From Lachnospiraceae bacterium UBA7076 (GTDB lineage: Bacteria; Bacillota; Clostridia; Lachnospirales; Lachnospiraceae), in the NCBI GenBank assembly GCA_002493625.1, contig DKZK01000041.1, forward strand, positions 5,296 to 69,295: a stretch of DNA of 64,000 bases. Reading direction: 5' to 3'. Positions 17,732 to 26,412 of this stretch are shown in pieces. Numbering within the stretch: the first letter of the stretch is position 1; the number at the start of each line of letters is the position of its first letter. Position numbers and translations under genes: made by a program. The notes beneath the pieces are model-generated. The model was given only the letters and a program-made list of their open reading frames with translations. It had not been told where the DNA came from and ran no database searches.

Positions 17732-18975
17732 GATATCTCCTGCTCCTCTTTATCACAAGCCGTTATTTCTTCGTACTTCTTTATCAGGTAGTCAGCCGTG
17801 CGGCAGCATCCCTCACCGGAATATGCCCATGTTTCTTCCTTTACCTCTCGTCTTCCCTCCGCATATTTTTCATCATCGATACAGGAGTCAATAAGCTCCT
17901 TTAAGGATTCCATATTATCCTCATTAAGCTCACGTCCCAGCCTTGGAAGCGCAGTGGTTGTCCAGACAGGAGTATCAAGCCACCATGCATCATAAGGGTC
18001 AAGGTTAAAATCGGGATTGGTGTAAATAACCGGCTTATCATATACTAAGGCAAACTCAAACACAACGCCTGAAAAATCGGAAATGAGTATATCGGAACGG
18101 CGCAGAACCTCAAAATTATCCGTATCTCTGTTCCACTCAAGCTTCTCCTGCTCCGGATATTCCTCCATCAGCTTTTCAATCATATCCTTCTCTGACGTAA
18201 AGGACTGAGGGTGCGGACGGACAATTACATGATATCCCGTTTTCAGAAGCACCTCAATAATCCTTCCCCCATACACGCCAAATATGGCGCTGCTTCCCCA
18301 TGACGGCGCCAGCAGTACGGTTCTTTCATGTTCAGGCGCCAATCCGCTTTTTTCAAGCCTTTCTGCCATCTCATCCATATACGGAATACCAACCTTTACA
18401 AGCTCCTTCTCCGGCAGGGAACGGAGCTTCTCAAGATTACGCACATCCCGTTCCTGAAAATCCCCGGAAAGCAATATTGCATCATAATAGTCAATTCCGA
18501 ACATCCTGTAAAGAACAAGCTCGCTTGCCGCATGGGGGATATGCACATAATACTCCACGTCACGGGAGCGCTTCCACTGATAAACCTCAAGCCCCGGTGT
18601 GGTGGACAAAACAATTGTTGCATTTAAAAAGTTTAACCTTGTAAAAAGCTTGTTATTATTTTCAATACACTCAGCCGTAACATGGGAATACGGGCATTCA
18701 AGCGCCGGATCATCAATAGATGCCGTTATATATAAAATATCCTTTCCACGCTTGTCCATTTCACGGCAAACCGGCTCAAATACGGACCAATACCGCTTAT
18801 TGTCCGAAAAAATCACAAATGGTACTTTATTTTCATTTACCGTAGCCTTGCCGCCTGAAAGCTTAAAATGAATTTTAATGAGAAGCATCCGCAGGGAATA
18901 AACTGCTGTTCCGATAACGCCTATAAGAATTGTAAACAGCATGCTTCCCGTTCCGGGATCTATATATAACATCAT
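17728..18975 (-). CDS. CDP-glycerol glycerophosphotransferase family protein (TagF-like)
   Basis: A 415-aa protein with one N-terminal membrane segment (YIDPGTGSMLFTILIGVIGT) and a GT-B-like catalytic region. Landmarks of the CDP-glycerol:poly(glycerophosphate) glycerophosphotransferase family are HIPHAASEL (His), LLAPSWGSSAIFG, VIVRPHPQS and ILISDFSGVVFEFALVYDKPVIY. Such enzymes polymerise or prime glycerol-phosphate chains of teichoic acids from CDP-glycerol on the cytoplasmic face. GGAGG precedes the ATG by 9 nt. First gene of the four-gene operon and overlapping paralogue 3 by 4 nt. The acceptor and chain length cannot be inferred; transfer of another CDP-activated polyol phosphate is possible. 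Confidence 0.9.
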   Translation of the reverse strand: MMLYIDPGTGSMLFTILIGVIGTAVYSLRMLLIKIHFKLSGGKATVNENKVPFVIFSDNKRYWSVFEPVCREMDKRGKDILYITASIDDPALECPYSHVTAECIENNNKLFTRLNFLNATIVLSTTPGLEVYQWKRSRDVEYYVHIPHAASELVLYRMFGIDYYDAILLSGDFQERDVRNLEKLRSLPEKELVKVGIPYMDEMAERLEKSGLAPEHERTVLLAPSWGSSAIFGVYGGRIIEVLLKTGYHVIVRPHPQSFTSEKDMIEKLMEEYPEQEKLEWNRDTDNFEVLRRSDILISDFSGVVFEFALVYDKPVIYTNPDFNLDPYDAWWLDTPVWTTTALPRLGRELNEDNMESLKELIDSCIDDEKYAEGRREVKEETWAYSGEGCCRTADYLIKKYEEITACDKEEQEIS

Positions 18976-19129
18976 ATGATTTCTCCTCCCAAAATCTTTG
19001 AATACCTGCTGATTTTATCATATTATACCAAATAATTCAACACGGTATAAGCCATGCCGGGCTTTTACACATTCCATGTTATCAGTCCTGTTTTTTGTGA
19101 AATAATACCCATAATCCCAACAATTTTTG

Positions 19130-19158
19130 TTGTGTTTTGGGCATTTTTATTATATAAT
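19130..19158 (+). promoter_or_regulatory. Promoter of cellobiose phosphorylase gene
   Basis: TTGTGT (19130-19135), a 17-bp spacer and TATAAT (19153-19158) lie 35 bp upstream of the start codon. The surrounding divergent region (18976-19192) also holds a TATAAT on the minus strand for the teichoic operon without a convincing -35. Confidence 0.55.
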
Positions 19159-19192
19159 GTTGGCAGTGTTTTATGAAAGGAAGGTATATTAC

Positions 19193-21676
19193 ATGAAATT
19201 TGGTTACTTTGATGACTCTAAAAGAGAGTATGTAATCACTTCGCCTAGGACTCCGTATCCATGGATTAACTACTTAGGCACACAGGGTTTCTTTTCACTG
19301 ATTTCCAATACAGCCGGAGGATACTCTTTCTACAAGGATGCTCGTCTCAGAAGAATCACCCGTTACCGCTACAACAACGTCCCGATTGACATGGGTGGTC
19401 GTTATTTTTATATCAATGAAAACGGTACAATCTGGAATCCGGGCTGGTCACCTGTTAAGACGGAGCTTGACGCTTATGAGTGTCGTCACGGTATGGGTTA
19501 CACAATTATTACCGGTAAGAAAAATGATTTGAAGGCGGAGGTTACATTCTTCGTTCCTCAAAACTATGACGGTGAGGTTCAGCAGCTTGTTCTCACAAAC
19601 GAAGGCTCAGCGGAAAAGACATTTTCACTTTTCTCATTTGCTGAATGGTGTCTGTGGGATGCTCAGGATGACTGCACAAACTTCCAGAGAAACTTCTCTA
19701 CAGGTCGTGTCGAGGTTGCAGATTCAACAATCTACCACAAAACAGAATATAGAGACAGACGTGACCATTTCGCATTTTACACGGTAAATGACGAGATTGA
19801 CGGCTACGACACAGACAGGGATGCTTTCATCGGTCTTTACAACGGCTTCAACAATCCGCAGGCAGTTGAGGCAAATGCGGCTAACAACTCATTTGCAGAC
19901 GGCTGGTCACCAATCGCTTCACACTACAAGAAAATTACTCTTGCTCCTGGCGAGACAAAGACCTTGGTATTTATTCTCGGCTATGTTGAGATGCCTGTTG
20001 ACGAGAAATTTGAAGCGGACGGCAAGACAATAAACAAGACGAAAGCGCTTGCCATGATGGACAAGTACAATACGCCTGAGAAGGTTGCTGCCGGTCTTGC
20101 AGAGCTTCGTGAGACATGGGACAAGCTTCTCGGCATTTTAACAGTGGACACTCCGGATGATAAGGTAAACCGCATGGTTAATATCTGGAATCAGTATCAG
20201 TGTATGGTTACTTTTAACCTTTCACGTTCCGCTTCCTACTTTGAGTCAGGTATCGGTCGTGGTATGGGCTTCCGTGATTCCAATCAGGATGTACTCGGAT
20301 TCGTTCATCAGATTCCGGATCGTGCAAGAGAAAGAATTATCGACATTGCCTCCACACAGCTTCCGGACGGCGGCTGCTACCACCAGTACCAGCCTCTTAC
20401 AAAGAAGGGCAATTCCGATATAGGCGGAGATTTCTCCGACGACCCATTATGGATGATTCTTTCCGTGTCAGCATACATTAAGGAAACAGGCGACTGGGCA
20501 ATTCTTGATGAGATGGTTCCTTATGACAATGACGAGTCAAAGGCGAAACCAATGCTTGACCACCTTAAGGTTTCATTCTACAAAATAGTAAATAATCTCG
20601 GACCACACGGACTTCCGCTTGCCATGAGAGCTGACTGGAATGATTGTATCAACCTTTCATGCTTCTCAGATACGCCGGGCGAAAGCTTCCAGACATATAC
20701 AAATCCTAAGTTTGCAGCGGAGGGAGGCTACTCAAAGGTTGCCGAATCCGTTATGGTTGCCACACTCTTTACATATACCGGACCAAACTATGTGGCTATC
20801 TTAAAGCATTTAGGCAAGGATGACGAGGCTGCTGCTGCTCAGGCAGAGATTGACAAGATGAAGAAGAATGTTATGGAGCATGCATTTGACGGCGACTGGT
20901 TCCTCAGAGCTTACGACTCAACAGGCGCTAAGATGGGCTCCAAGGAATGTGAAGAAGGCAAGATATTTATTGAGCCACAGGGCTTTGCCGTTATGTCAGA
21001 GATTGGCAAGGAGGAAGGCGCTGATATTAAGACGCTTAACTCTATCGACAAATACCTTAACACAGACTTCGGTCTTGTGCTGAACAATCCTGCATTTACC
21101 AAGTATTACATCCAGTATGGTGAGATTTCAACATATCCGGGCGGTTACAAGGAAAATGCCGGAATATTTACCCATAACAATGCATGGATTATCTGTGCCG
21201 AGGCTTATGCAGGACGTGGAGATAAGGCATTTGAATACTATTCAAAGATTGCTCCTGCCTTCACAGAGGAGACCTCTGACATCCACAAGACAGAGCCATA
21301 TGTATACGGTCAGATGATTGGCGGTAAGGATGCAGGCGCCGATATCGGAAAACCGGGCAACCACTTCGGACAGGGCAAGAACTCATGGCTTACAGGTACT
21401 GCTGCATGGAATATGGTAGCAATTTCACAGTACATTTTAGGTGTTCAGCCTGATTGGGACGGACTTAAGATTGACCCATCCATTCCTGCCGCATGGGACG
21501 GACTTACTGCAACACGTCAGTTCAGAGGCGACACTTACGATATTAAGGTTTCCAATCCAAATCACGTAAACAAGGGCATCAAGAGCCTTACCGTGGATGG
21601 AAAAGCCGTAGACGGAAATGTTATCCCTGTTGTGGGAGACGGACAGACCCATACTGTTGAAGTAGTAATGGGCTAA
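19193..21676 (+). CDS. GH94 cellobiose phosphorylase
   Basis: An 827-aa cytosolic enzyme that phosphorolyses cellobiose to glucose-1-phosphate and glucose. The N-terminal beta-sandwich (MKFGYFDDSKREYVITSPRTP) and the (alpha/alpha)6 catalytic barrel are complete; length fits cellobiose phosphorylases (about 810 aa). GRGMGFRDSNQDVLGF contains the general acid aspartate, and NSWLTGTAAWN the phosphate/substrate loop. Start ATG 19193 with GAAAGGAAGG upstream; a longer frame to 19127 has no ribosome site and would include the promoter. Its stop codon is directly joined to the family 2 palindrome. It indicates use of cello-oligosaccharides and supplies glucose-1-phosphate. Specificity for cellobiose over cellodextrin or laminaribiose is by resemblance. 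Confidence 0.92.
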   Translation: MKFGYFDDSKREYVITSPRTPYPWINYLGTQGFFSLISNTAGGYSFYKDARLRRITRYRYNNVPIDMGGRYFYINENGTIWNPGWSPVKTELDAYECRHGMGYTIITGKKNDLKAEVTFFVPQNYDGEVQQLVLTNEGSAEKTFSLFSFAEWCLWDAQDDCTNFQRNFSTGRVEVADSTIYHKTEYRDRRDHFAFYTVNDEIDGYDTDRDAFIGLYNGFNNPQAVEANAANNSFADGWSPIASHYKKITLAPGETKTLVFILGYVEMPVDEKFEADGKTINKTKALAMMDKYNTPEKVAAGLAELRETWDKLLGILTVDTPDDKVNRMVNIWNQYQCMVTFNLSRSASYFESGIGRGMGFRDSNQDVLGFVHQIPDRARERIIDIASTQLPDGGCYHQYQPLTKKGNSDIGGDFSDDPLWMILSVSAYIKETGDWAILDEMVPYDNDESKAKPMLDHLKVSFYKIVNNLGPHGLPLAMRADWNDCINLSCFSDTPGESFQTYTNPKFAAEGGYSKVAESVMVATLFTYTGPNYVAILKHLGKDDEAAAAQAEIDKMKKNVMEHAFDGDWFLRAYDSTGAKMGSKECEEGKIFIEPQGFAVMSEIGKEEGADIKTLNSIDKYLNTDFGLVLNNPAFTKYYIQYGEISTYPGGYKENAGIFTHNNAWIICAEAYAGRGDKAFEYYSKIAPAFTEETSDIHKTEPYVYGQMIGGKDAGADIGKPGNHFGQGKNSWLTGTAAWNMVAISQYILGVQPDWDGLKIDPSIPAAWDGLTATRQFRGDTYDIKVSNPNHVNKGIKSLTVDGKAVDGNVIPVVGDGQTHTVEVVMG

Positions 21677-21924
21677 CCGTTTGAAGACGTCGGCACTTAA
21701 ATTGCCGTCTGACAATGACTTGTATAGTAACTGAAAACACGCTTCCGCTCGTTTCCGACGTAGCGGTACTAAAAATTGCCAGCTTAAGATATTTCTATAT
21801 AAGAATATCTCGGGCTGGCAATTTAAGTACCGACGTCTTCAAACGATTTTCAGTTACTATACAGTCATGTCAGACAGGCAATTTTTAGTACCGCTACTCG
21901 GAAACGAGCGAAAGCGAGTTTTCT
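21677..21924. repeat. Family 2 composite palindrome, copy A
   Basis: A 248-bp element begins at the base after the GH94 stop. It is built from three modules: a (CGTTTGAAGACGTCGG then CACTTAAATTGCC), b (GTCTGACAATGACTTG then TATAGTAACTGAAAA) and c (GCTCGTTTCCGACGTAGCGG then TACTAAAAATTGCC). The order is a-b-c, core, a'-b'-c', where primes are reverse complements, so the two halves are inverted but a and c are exchanged. The core (21778-21819) is its own hairpin with GCCAGC/GCTGGC ends and AGATATT/AATATCT arms. Copies B and C are at 33695-34046 and 44527-44804. Confidence 0.85.
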
Positions 21925-21958
21925 GTGCATACCCCCTGCACGAGCCCGCTGTCGGAAC

Positions 21959-22854
21959 CTACAGTCTCATGAAGCTTAAAATATTTTCCTTCATTCTGTT
22001 GTAACGTTCAACCGCCCAGTCCTCCATGGGCTGTCCATCATACGGAACACGGGTTTTTGCCCATAAAGTCCATAGATAATCAACATAAATCTTGTTTGCA
22101 AGAAAATGTTTTTTGTCCATTGCATCCGGCTCTCTGTCAAGGTAAGCACAAAGCAGCTTCTCATCGCATTCATCATCAAAGCCTGCCTCAATTGACACGT
22201 CTGCTATGTCCCACATACCATCATTCATTCCGGCATATTCCCAATCAATCAGATAAAGTCTTCTATCACTCTCCACCCAATTTTCGCAAAGAGGGTCATT
22301 ATGACATGGAACAAAAGAAATCTCTATCATGTCATCAATGTATTTTTTTATCTTCATGACTTTTTCCTTGCAGACGAAATAATCATCAAACATTGATACA
22401 TTCATATCATTAATAAGCCTTTCATATCCGTCCGCCATATCAAAAACCTGAAAAGGAACTCCCGTATCTGTATTACATTGATGCATTTTTTTTAAAATCA
22501 ATGCCACCTGCTTAATATGCTGTTCCTCATGCAGAGTTTCAGCTGACATTGTAACAGCATTCGGTAAATATTCAGAAACCTTTGTGCCATCCTCCCCAAA
22601 ATACAAAAGCCTTGCATCAACCTCAAGCTTACAGGCAAGCTCGTGCTTATCCTCTCATTTTGTCGATTTATAAGCTTCTGCGTGCCTTCACCGGGAAGTC
22701 TGATTACATATTCTTTTCCGTCCTTGATAGTTACATGGTATGTATGGTTTGTAAGTCCGCCCAATCTCTCAACTGCTTCATATTCATCAGCATCAAGAAC
22801 CTTTTTTATAATGCTTTTTACCAGCAAAATATCATTTTGTAAAATTTCTCCCAT
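21959..22854 (-). pseudogene. LicA-type choline/ethanolamine kinase, frameshifted
   Basis: Two overlapping frames together make one choline-kinase family protein of about 298 aa. The first (from ATG 22854, GGGAG upstream) reads ERLGGLTNHTYHV and EYVIRLPGEGTQKLINRQNE. Near 22652-22656 the homology jumps to the -1 frame, which continues DKHELACKLEVDARLLYFGEDG, VPCHNDPLCENW (the HxDxxxxN catalytic motif) and LYLIDWEYAGMNDG. A single lost base after 'AATGA' explains the shift; the second frame has no credible start of its own. All motifs are otherwise intact, so the lesion is recent or a sequencing error. Last gene of the amino-alcohol operon. A functional kinase domain remains in the upstream LicC-LicA fusion. 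Confidence 0.85.
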
Positions 22855-22894
22855 TTATAATCTCTCCTACATCATCATATGCAATGGATAACTG

Positions 22895-24325
22895 CTACAC
22901 AATTTCCAAATCATCCCTGTCACGAAGCATATATTTCCTCAAAGGCGTTATGCTTGCAATAAGATAAAGCAGACCGCCGAAAATTGCGGTAAATCCGCTT
23001 CCTGTCGTAAACAGGAATATATCGCTGTGGATTACGCCCGTCATCGGATTATATACAAACAGCATAGATACCACAAATGCAATTATGAGACACCCGATGC
23101 CCACAAAATTAAATCCACCCGTAAATTTATATGCGTCATGCCCTTTCAGTCCGTATGCGGACTTTAGCGAGAGCTTTCTCTTTTTTACCACAAGGTAATC
23201 TGCTACCGTCATACCTATAATCGGTCCCTGTATATATGCGGCAAGTGATATAAATGCGCCAAAGTGCTCATTTACGCCGCCCCATATTGTAAGACCGCTC
23301 ACATACACCATAGCAATTATAACCAGCAGCTTGTAGCTGACCTTCGGCATACCGCTCTTTACAATCATACAGTTTACATATGAGCCGGTTCCCTGGGTAC
23401 CTACATTTGCAAAGGCAACCATAAGCAGGCTTAAAAGGGCAAAGCCTGAACCGCAAAGGGTAGACAGCATTGCTGTCGGGTCACTTTCAAATACTCCGGT
23501 CTTAACATACATTGCAAATGCCATGACGCCGCCTGCTGCCACAAAGAAAGGAGCAACAATGCCGTAGGAAATAGCCGTACCCCAGAAGCCGCTTCGCTCT
23601 GACTTTGCAAGTCTCGGCATTACAAGCGCCTGTGTCGACCATGAAAATGCAAAGGCTACATTTCCCTCTGCGGACAGCATAAAATTAACAAGAGGAGAAT
23701 TGCCGTTATCAATAACCGGCTTTACTGCCGCAATGTCCGATAATGGAACCGCCGTAAAGCAAAGTCCCACTACTATAGCTCCCACAATAAGAAGCGCCGT
23801 TACCAGAAATCTGTTTGTCCACTTTATTACATCCGGTCCGCCCAAGGCAATAAGCGTTCCAAGAACGACACAGAGAGTACCTAATACCGGATTCCAGATA
23901 TCCGGATTTAAATGCAATCCAAAATTGCCTGCAAGGTTAATCATGGATGATGAAAAAAGATTTGCCGCAACCGCATACCAGCCGAAATTAGCCAGACTGA
24001 TTACCGTTGCAATAATGGCAACTCCCTTTGCTCCAAGCACAGAACGCAGCCATATCCACAAATCAATTCCGTATCTTACGGCAAACAGTACTGGAATACA
24101 CTCAATCACAATCCATACGATATTGAAGCCGAAAATATTTATAAGAAGCTGCTTAAAGGTCAGAAACTGCGCTCCGTATGCTCCCTGTGTGTAACACCAT
24201 GTTGCAATGGCAAAGCCGCTTGTGGAAAGGAGCAAATCGAGAAAAGAATACTGTCTGTCCTTTTTCAGCATCGGCACAACGCCCGTAACCGTCTCCTGTC
24301 TTATGTAATCTGCATTTTTTCCCAT
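22895..24325 (-). CDS. NCS1-family transporter
   Basis: A 476-aa polytopic protein with about twelve hydrophobic segments and the architecture of nucleobase:cation symporter-1 (CodB-like) carriers: TSGFAIATWCYTQGAYG in TM1, WTNRFL after TM5, ANVGTQGTGSYVN in TM8 and IGMTVADYLVVKK near TM10. NCS1 members import cytosine, hydantoins, allantoin, thiamine or pyridoxine. Because it is embedded between choline-kinase genes, the substrate may be choline, ethanolamine or another small amine; this is inference only. Start ATG at 24325, overlapping the stop of the 64-aa gene (TAATG), with GGGGTG as ribosome site. Confidence 0.85.
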   Translation of the reverse strand: MGKNADYIRQETVTGVVPMLKKDRQYSFLDLLLSTSGFAIATWCYTQGAYGAQFLTFKQLLINIFGFNIVWIVIECIPVLFAVRYGIDLWIWLRSVLGAKGVAIIATVISLANFGWYAVAANLFSSSMINLAGNFGLHLNPDIWNPVLGTLCVVLGTLIALGGPDVIKWTNRFLVTALLIVGAIVVGLCFTAVPLSDIAAVKPVIDNGNSPLVNFMLSAEGNVAFAFSWSTQALVMPRLAKSERSGFWGTAISYGIVAPFFVAAGGVMAFAMYVKTGVFESDPTAMLSTLCGSGFALLSLLMVAFANVGTQGTGSYVNCMIVKSGMPKVSYKLLVIIAMVYVSGLTIWGGVNEHFGAFISLAAYIQGPIIGMTVADYLVVKKRKLSLKSAYGLKGHDAYKFTGGFNFVGIGCLIIAFVVSMLFVYNPMTGVIHSDIFLFTTGSGFTAIFGGLLYLIASITPLRKYMLRDRDDLEIV

Positions 24326-24519
24326 TATTGTATCACCCCTGTCATGCAAAGCGCAATCAGCACCGCGCTTACTATAATTCCTGCAATCATAACGATTACG
24401 TCCACCTTGTTAATTTTTTTTGGAAATTCATAATCCGGCTGTTCCATTTCATTCAGCCGTTTTTCCGTCTCAGATGAAATAAGCTCCTCCAGAGACATTT
24501 CTTTTTCTTCCTTACTCAT
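24325..24519 (-). CDS. Small single-pass membrane protein coupled to the transporter
   Basis: A 64-aa protein with an acidic, amphipathic N-terminal half (MSKEEKEMSLEELISSETEK), the motif PDYEFPKKINKVD and one C-terminal membrane span (VIVMIAGIIVSAVLIALCM). GGGAGGAAGCT directly precedes the ATG at 24519; a longer in-frame start at 24612 overlaps the previous gene and has no site. The TAATG overlap with the NCS1 gene implies coupled and roughly equimolar translation. The layout recalls small accessory subunits of sodium symporters (YhdT with PanF, DUF485 with ActP). No homology was recognised. Confidence 0.75.
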   Translation of the reverse strand: MSKEEKEMSLEELISSETEKRLNEMEQPDYEFPKKINKVDVIVMIAGIIVSAVLIALCMTGVIQ

Positions 24520-24608
24520 AGCTTCCTCCCGGTTATTTTTAAATTTTCTCAGCTTCCCGCCGTATTTTACAAACCCGCAATCACTGCGCAGCTTATCTTC
24601 TCGGTATT

Positions 24609-26381
24609 TCACTTTTCAAAATACTTTTTAGCTTCCCTGCTGTACGTTTTTGTGTATTTATACCAGATGTACAGATATTCGCCTACATCATTTCCAACAC
24701 TGTTCTGATATATAGCCCACAGGAACCAGTAATATGCTGCCGCCGCTATATATGTATAATAATATCGTTTTTCCTTCGTATCTGCCTCATGCTCCAGATA
24801 CATGTCAATTATCCGGTCGGCTTCCTCCCTTGTATAATCCGAGCAGGCAATAAACGTGCCGATGTCGCCTCCTCTGTAAGCCATTCCGGAATATTCCCAG
24901 TCGATAAGATACATTTTTCCTGAAGCATCAACAAGAAAATTGGGGTCGTATGTATCACAATGGCAAAGACATTTTTCATTATCCTCACGGATTATAAGAC
25001 CGCGAAGCTTTTCCATTATATCGTGCAGCTCCTGCATGTCCTCAAACTGAGTATTCCCCTGCGCCTCAAGCCTCTCCTCAAACTTGCGGATTTCCTCCCA
25101 TATATCAAATGTAAAATTTGTCTTTACATTACATGTATGAAGCTTTCTCACCATGCGTATGGCTTCCTTTACCTGTTCCTCATCATGGTAATTCAAGGTT
25201 TCAGCGCCCTCTATATAATAGGAAATCTTCCAGCCCTCCTTTTCATCCATGCAGATAAATGTATCGTCAAGCCCCAGCTTTTTTGCAATTTCCAGTGATT
25301 TTTTTTCACTTGTCCGATTGATGAAATTGGAGGTCCCCACTCCCGGATGCCTGTATACATATTCCTTTCCGTTTACGGTAAAGCGGAATGAAAAATTAGT
25401 CAGTCCCTTTTTAATCGGAACAATATTTGTTATATCCTCCTCCTTTACGTCCAAAGCAGTACATATATTTGTAAATATTTTTGAATTGGCGTTTTTTAAA
25501 TATTTGTCGTCAAATTCCCTAAGCTCCTCCAGAGAGTCAAATTCCTTTATTTTATCAGCATCATATTTTCTTATATATAAATCAAGCTCCTTAATATGGC
25601 GTATATAAAGATCCTCCCATAGCTGCTGCTTTGTCAGAGGGTCATCATATTCATTTCTTAAAATCCTCACAAACCTCCTGCTGAAATCCCTGTCAAAATA
25701 CACATGTCCCAGCATATACCAAGAAGCCTGTCCGCCTATATTTATCTTTGTTATCCGCCCCTTATTATTGGAAGATATACAGTATTCATCCGTTTTACCC
25801 GCCTCATATACAGCCGCATAATAAGCTCTGTACACATAAGGCTCAAAGGGATTTTCAGTAAAATAATTGTCCGAAGAACATATATATGTATTGTCCAGTC
25901 TGTCAGCCACACGAATCAACGTGGAGGTATTGTTATATCTGTAATAGTCTTCATTAATAACAATATTTACGTTATATTTATCTCCCAGATAAAAGAGCTG
26001 CTCCTTCAGGTAGCCCAGAACAACCGTTATATCGGTTATGCCTGCCTCCTGAAGCTGTTTAATCTCCCTTTCAATAAGTACCTCACCCTTTACCTTAAGC
26101 AGCGCCTTTGGCTTTTCATAGGAAAGAGGAACAAATCTGCTGCTCATGCCCGCCGCCATAATCACCGCATTTTTTACCTTGTAAGGCTCCATCGCTTCAT
26201 GTCCCGCAGCAGAAATCTGAATCATATTATTTAAAAGCCCTGCTTCCGTTAATTCCTTCACTGCCTCATTTATTTTGCCTAAGGAAAATCCCGCTTCCTT
26301 CGCAAGCTCTCTCTGGGTGAATTTGTAATCCTGCTTCTGAATAACCGTATAAAGTATTTTAAATTGTGTTTCTGTCAGCAT
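24609..26381 (-). CDS. HTH - phosphocholine cytidylyltransferase - choline kinase fusion (LicC-LicA type)
   Basis: A 590-aa three-part protein. Residues 1-65 form a winged helix-turn-helix (FTQRELAKEAGFSLGKINEAVKELTEAGLL). Residues 70-300 are a LicC-like nucleotidyltransferase (VIMAAGMSSRFVPLSYEKPKALL; NYYRYNNTSTL-like segment; CSSDNYF). Residues 310-590 are a LicA-like kinase (KKGLTNFSFRF, EYVYRHPGVGTSNFINR, CHCDTYDPNF, YLIDWEYSGM) with HxDxxxxN catalytic motif intact. Together these would phosphorylate choline (or ethanolamine) and activate it to the CDP form; the HTH may sense the substrate or autoregulate. Central gene of the minus-strand operon; LicD, the usual transferase, is not seen here. 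Confidence 0.9.
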   Translation of the reverse strand: MLTETQFKILYTVIQKQDYKFTQRELAKEAGFSLGKINEAVKELTEAGLLNNMIQISAAGHEAMEPYKVKNAVIMAAGMSSRFVPLSYEKPKALLKVKGEVLIEREIKQLQEAGITDITVVLGYLKEQLFYLGDKYNVNIVINEDYYRYNNTSTLIRVADRLDNTYICSSDNYFTENPFEPYVYRAYYAAVYEAGKTDEYCISSNNKGRITKINIGGQASWYMLGHVYFDRDFSRRFVRILRNEYDDPLTKQQLWEDLYIRHIKELDLYIRKYDADKIKEFDSLEELREFDDKYLKNANSKIFTNICTALDVKEEDITNIVPIKKGLTNFSFRFTVNGKEYVYRHPGVGTSNFINRTSEKKSLEIAKKLGLDDTFICMDEKEGWKISYYIEGAETLNYHDEEQVKEAIRMVRKLHTCNVKTNFTFDIWEEIRKFEERLEAQGNTQFEDMQELHDIMEKLRGLIIREDNEKCLCHCDTYDPNFLVDASGKMYLIDWEYSGMAYRGGDIGTFIACSDYTREEADRIIDMYLEHEADTKEKRYYYTYIAAAAYYWFLWAIYQNSVGNDVGEYLYIWYKYTKTYSREAKKYFEK

Positions 26382-26412
26382 AAACTTCTCCTATCATTTG
26401 AATATCAGCCAT

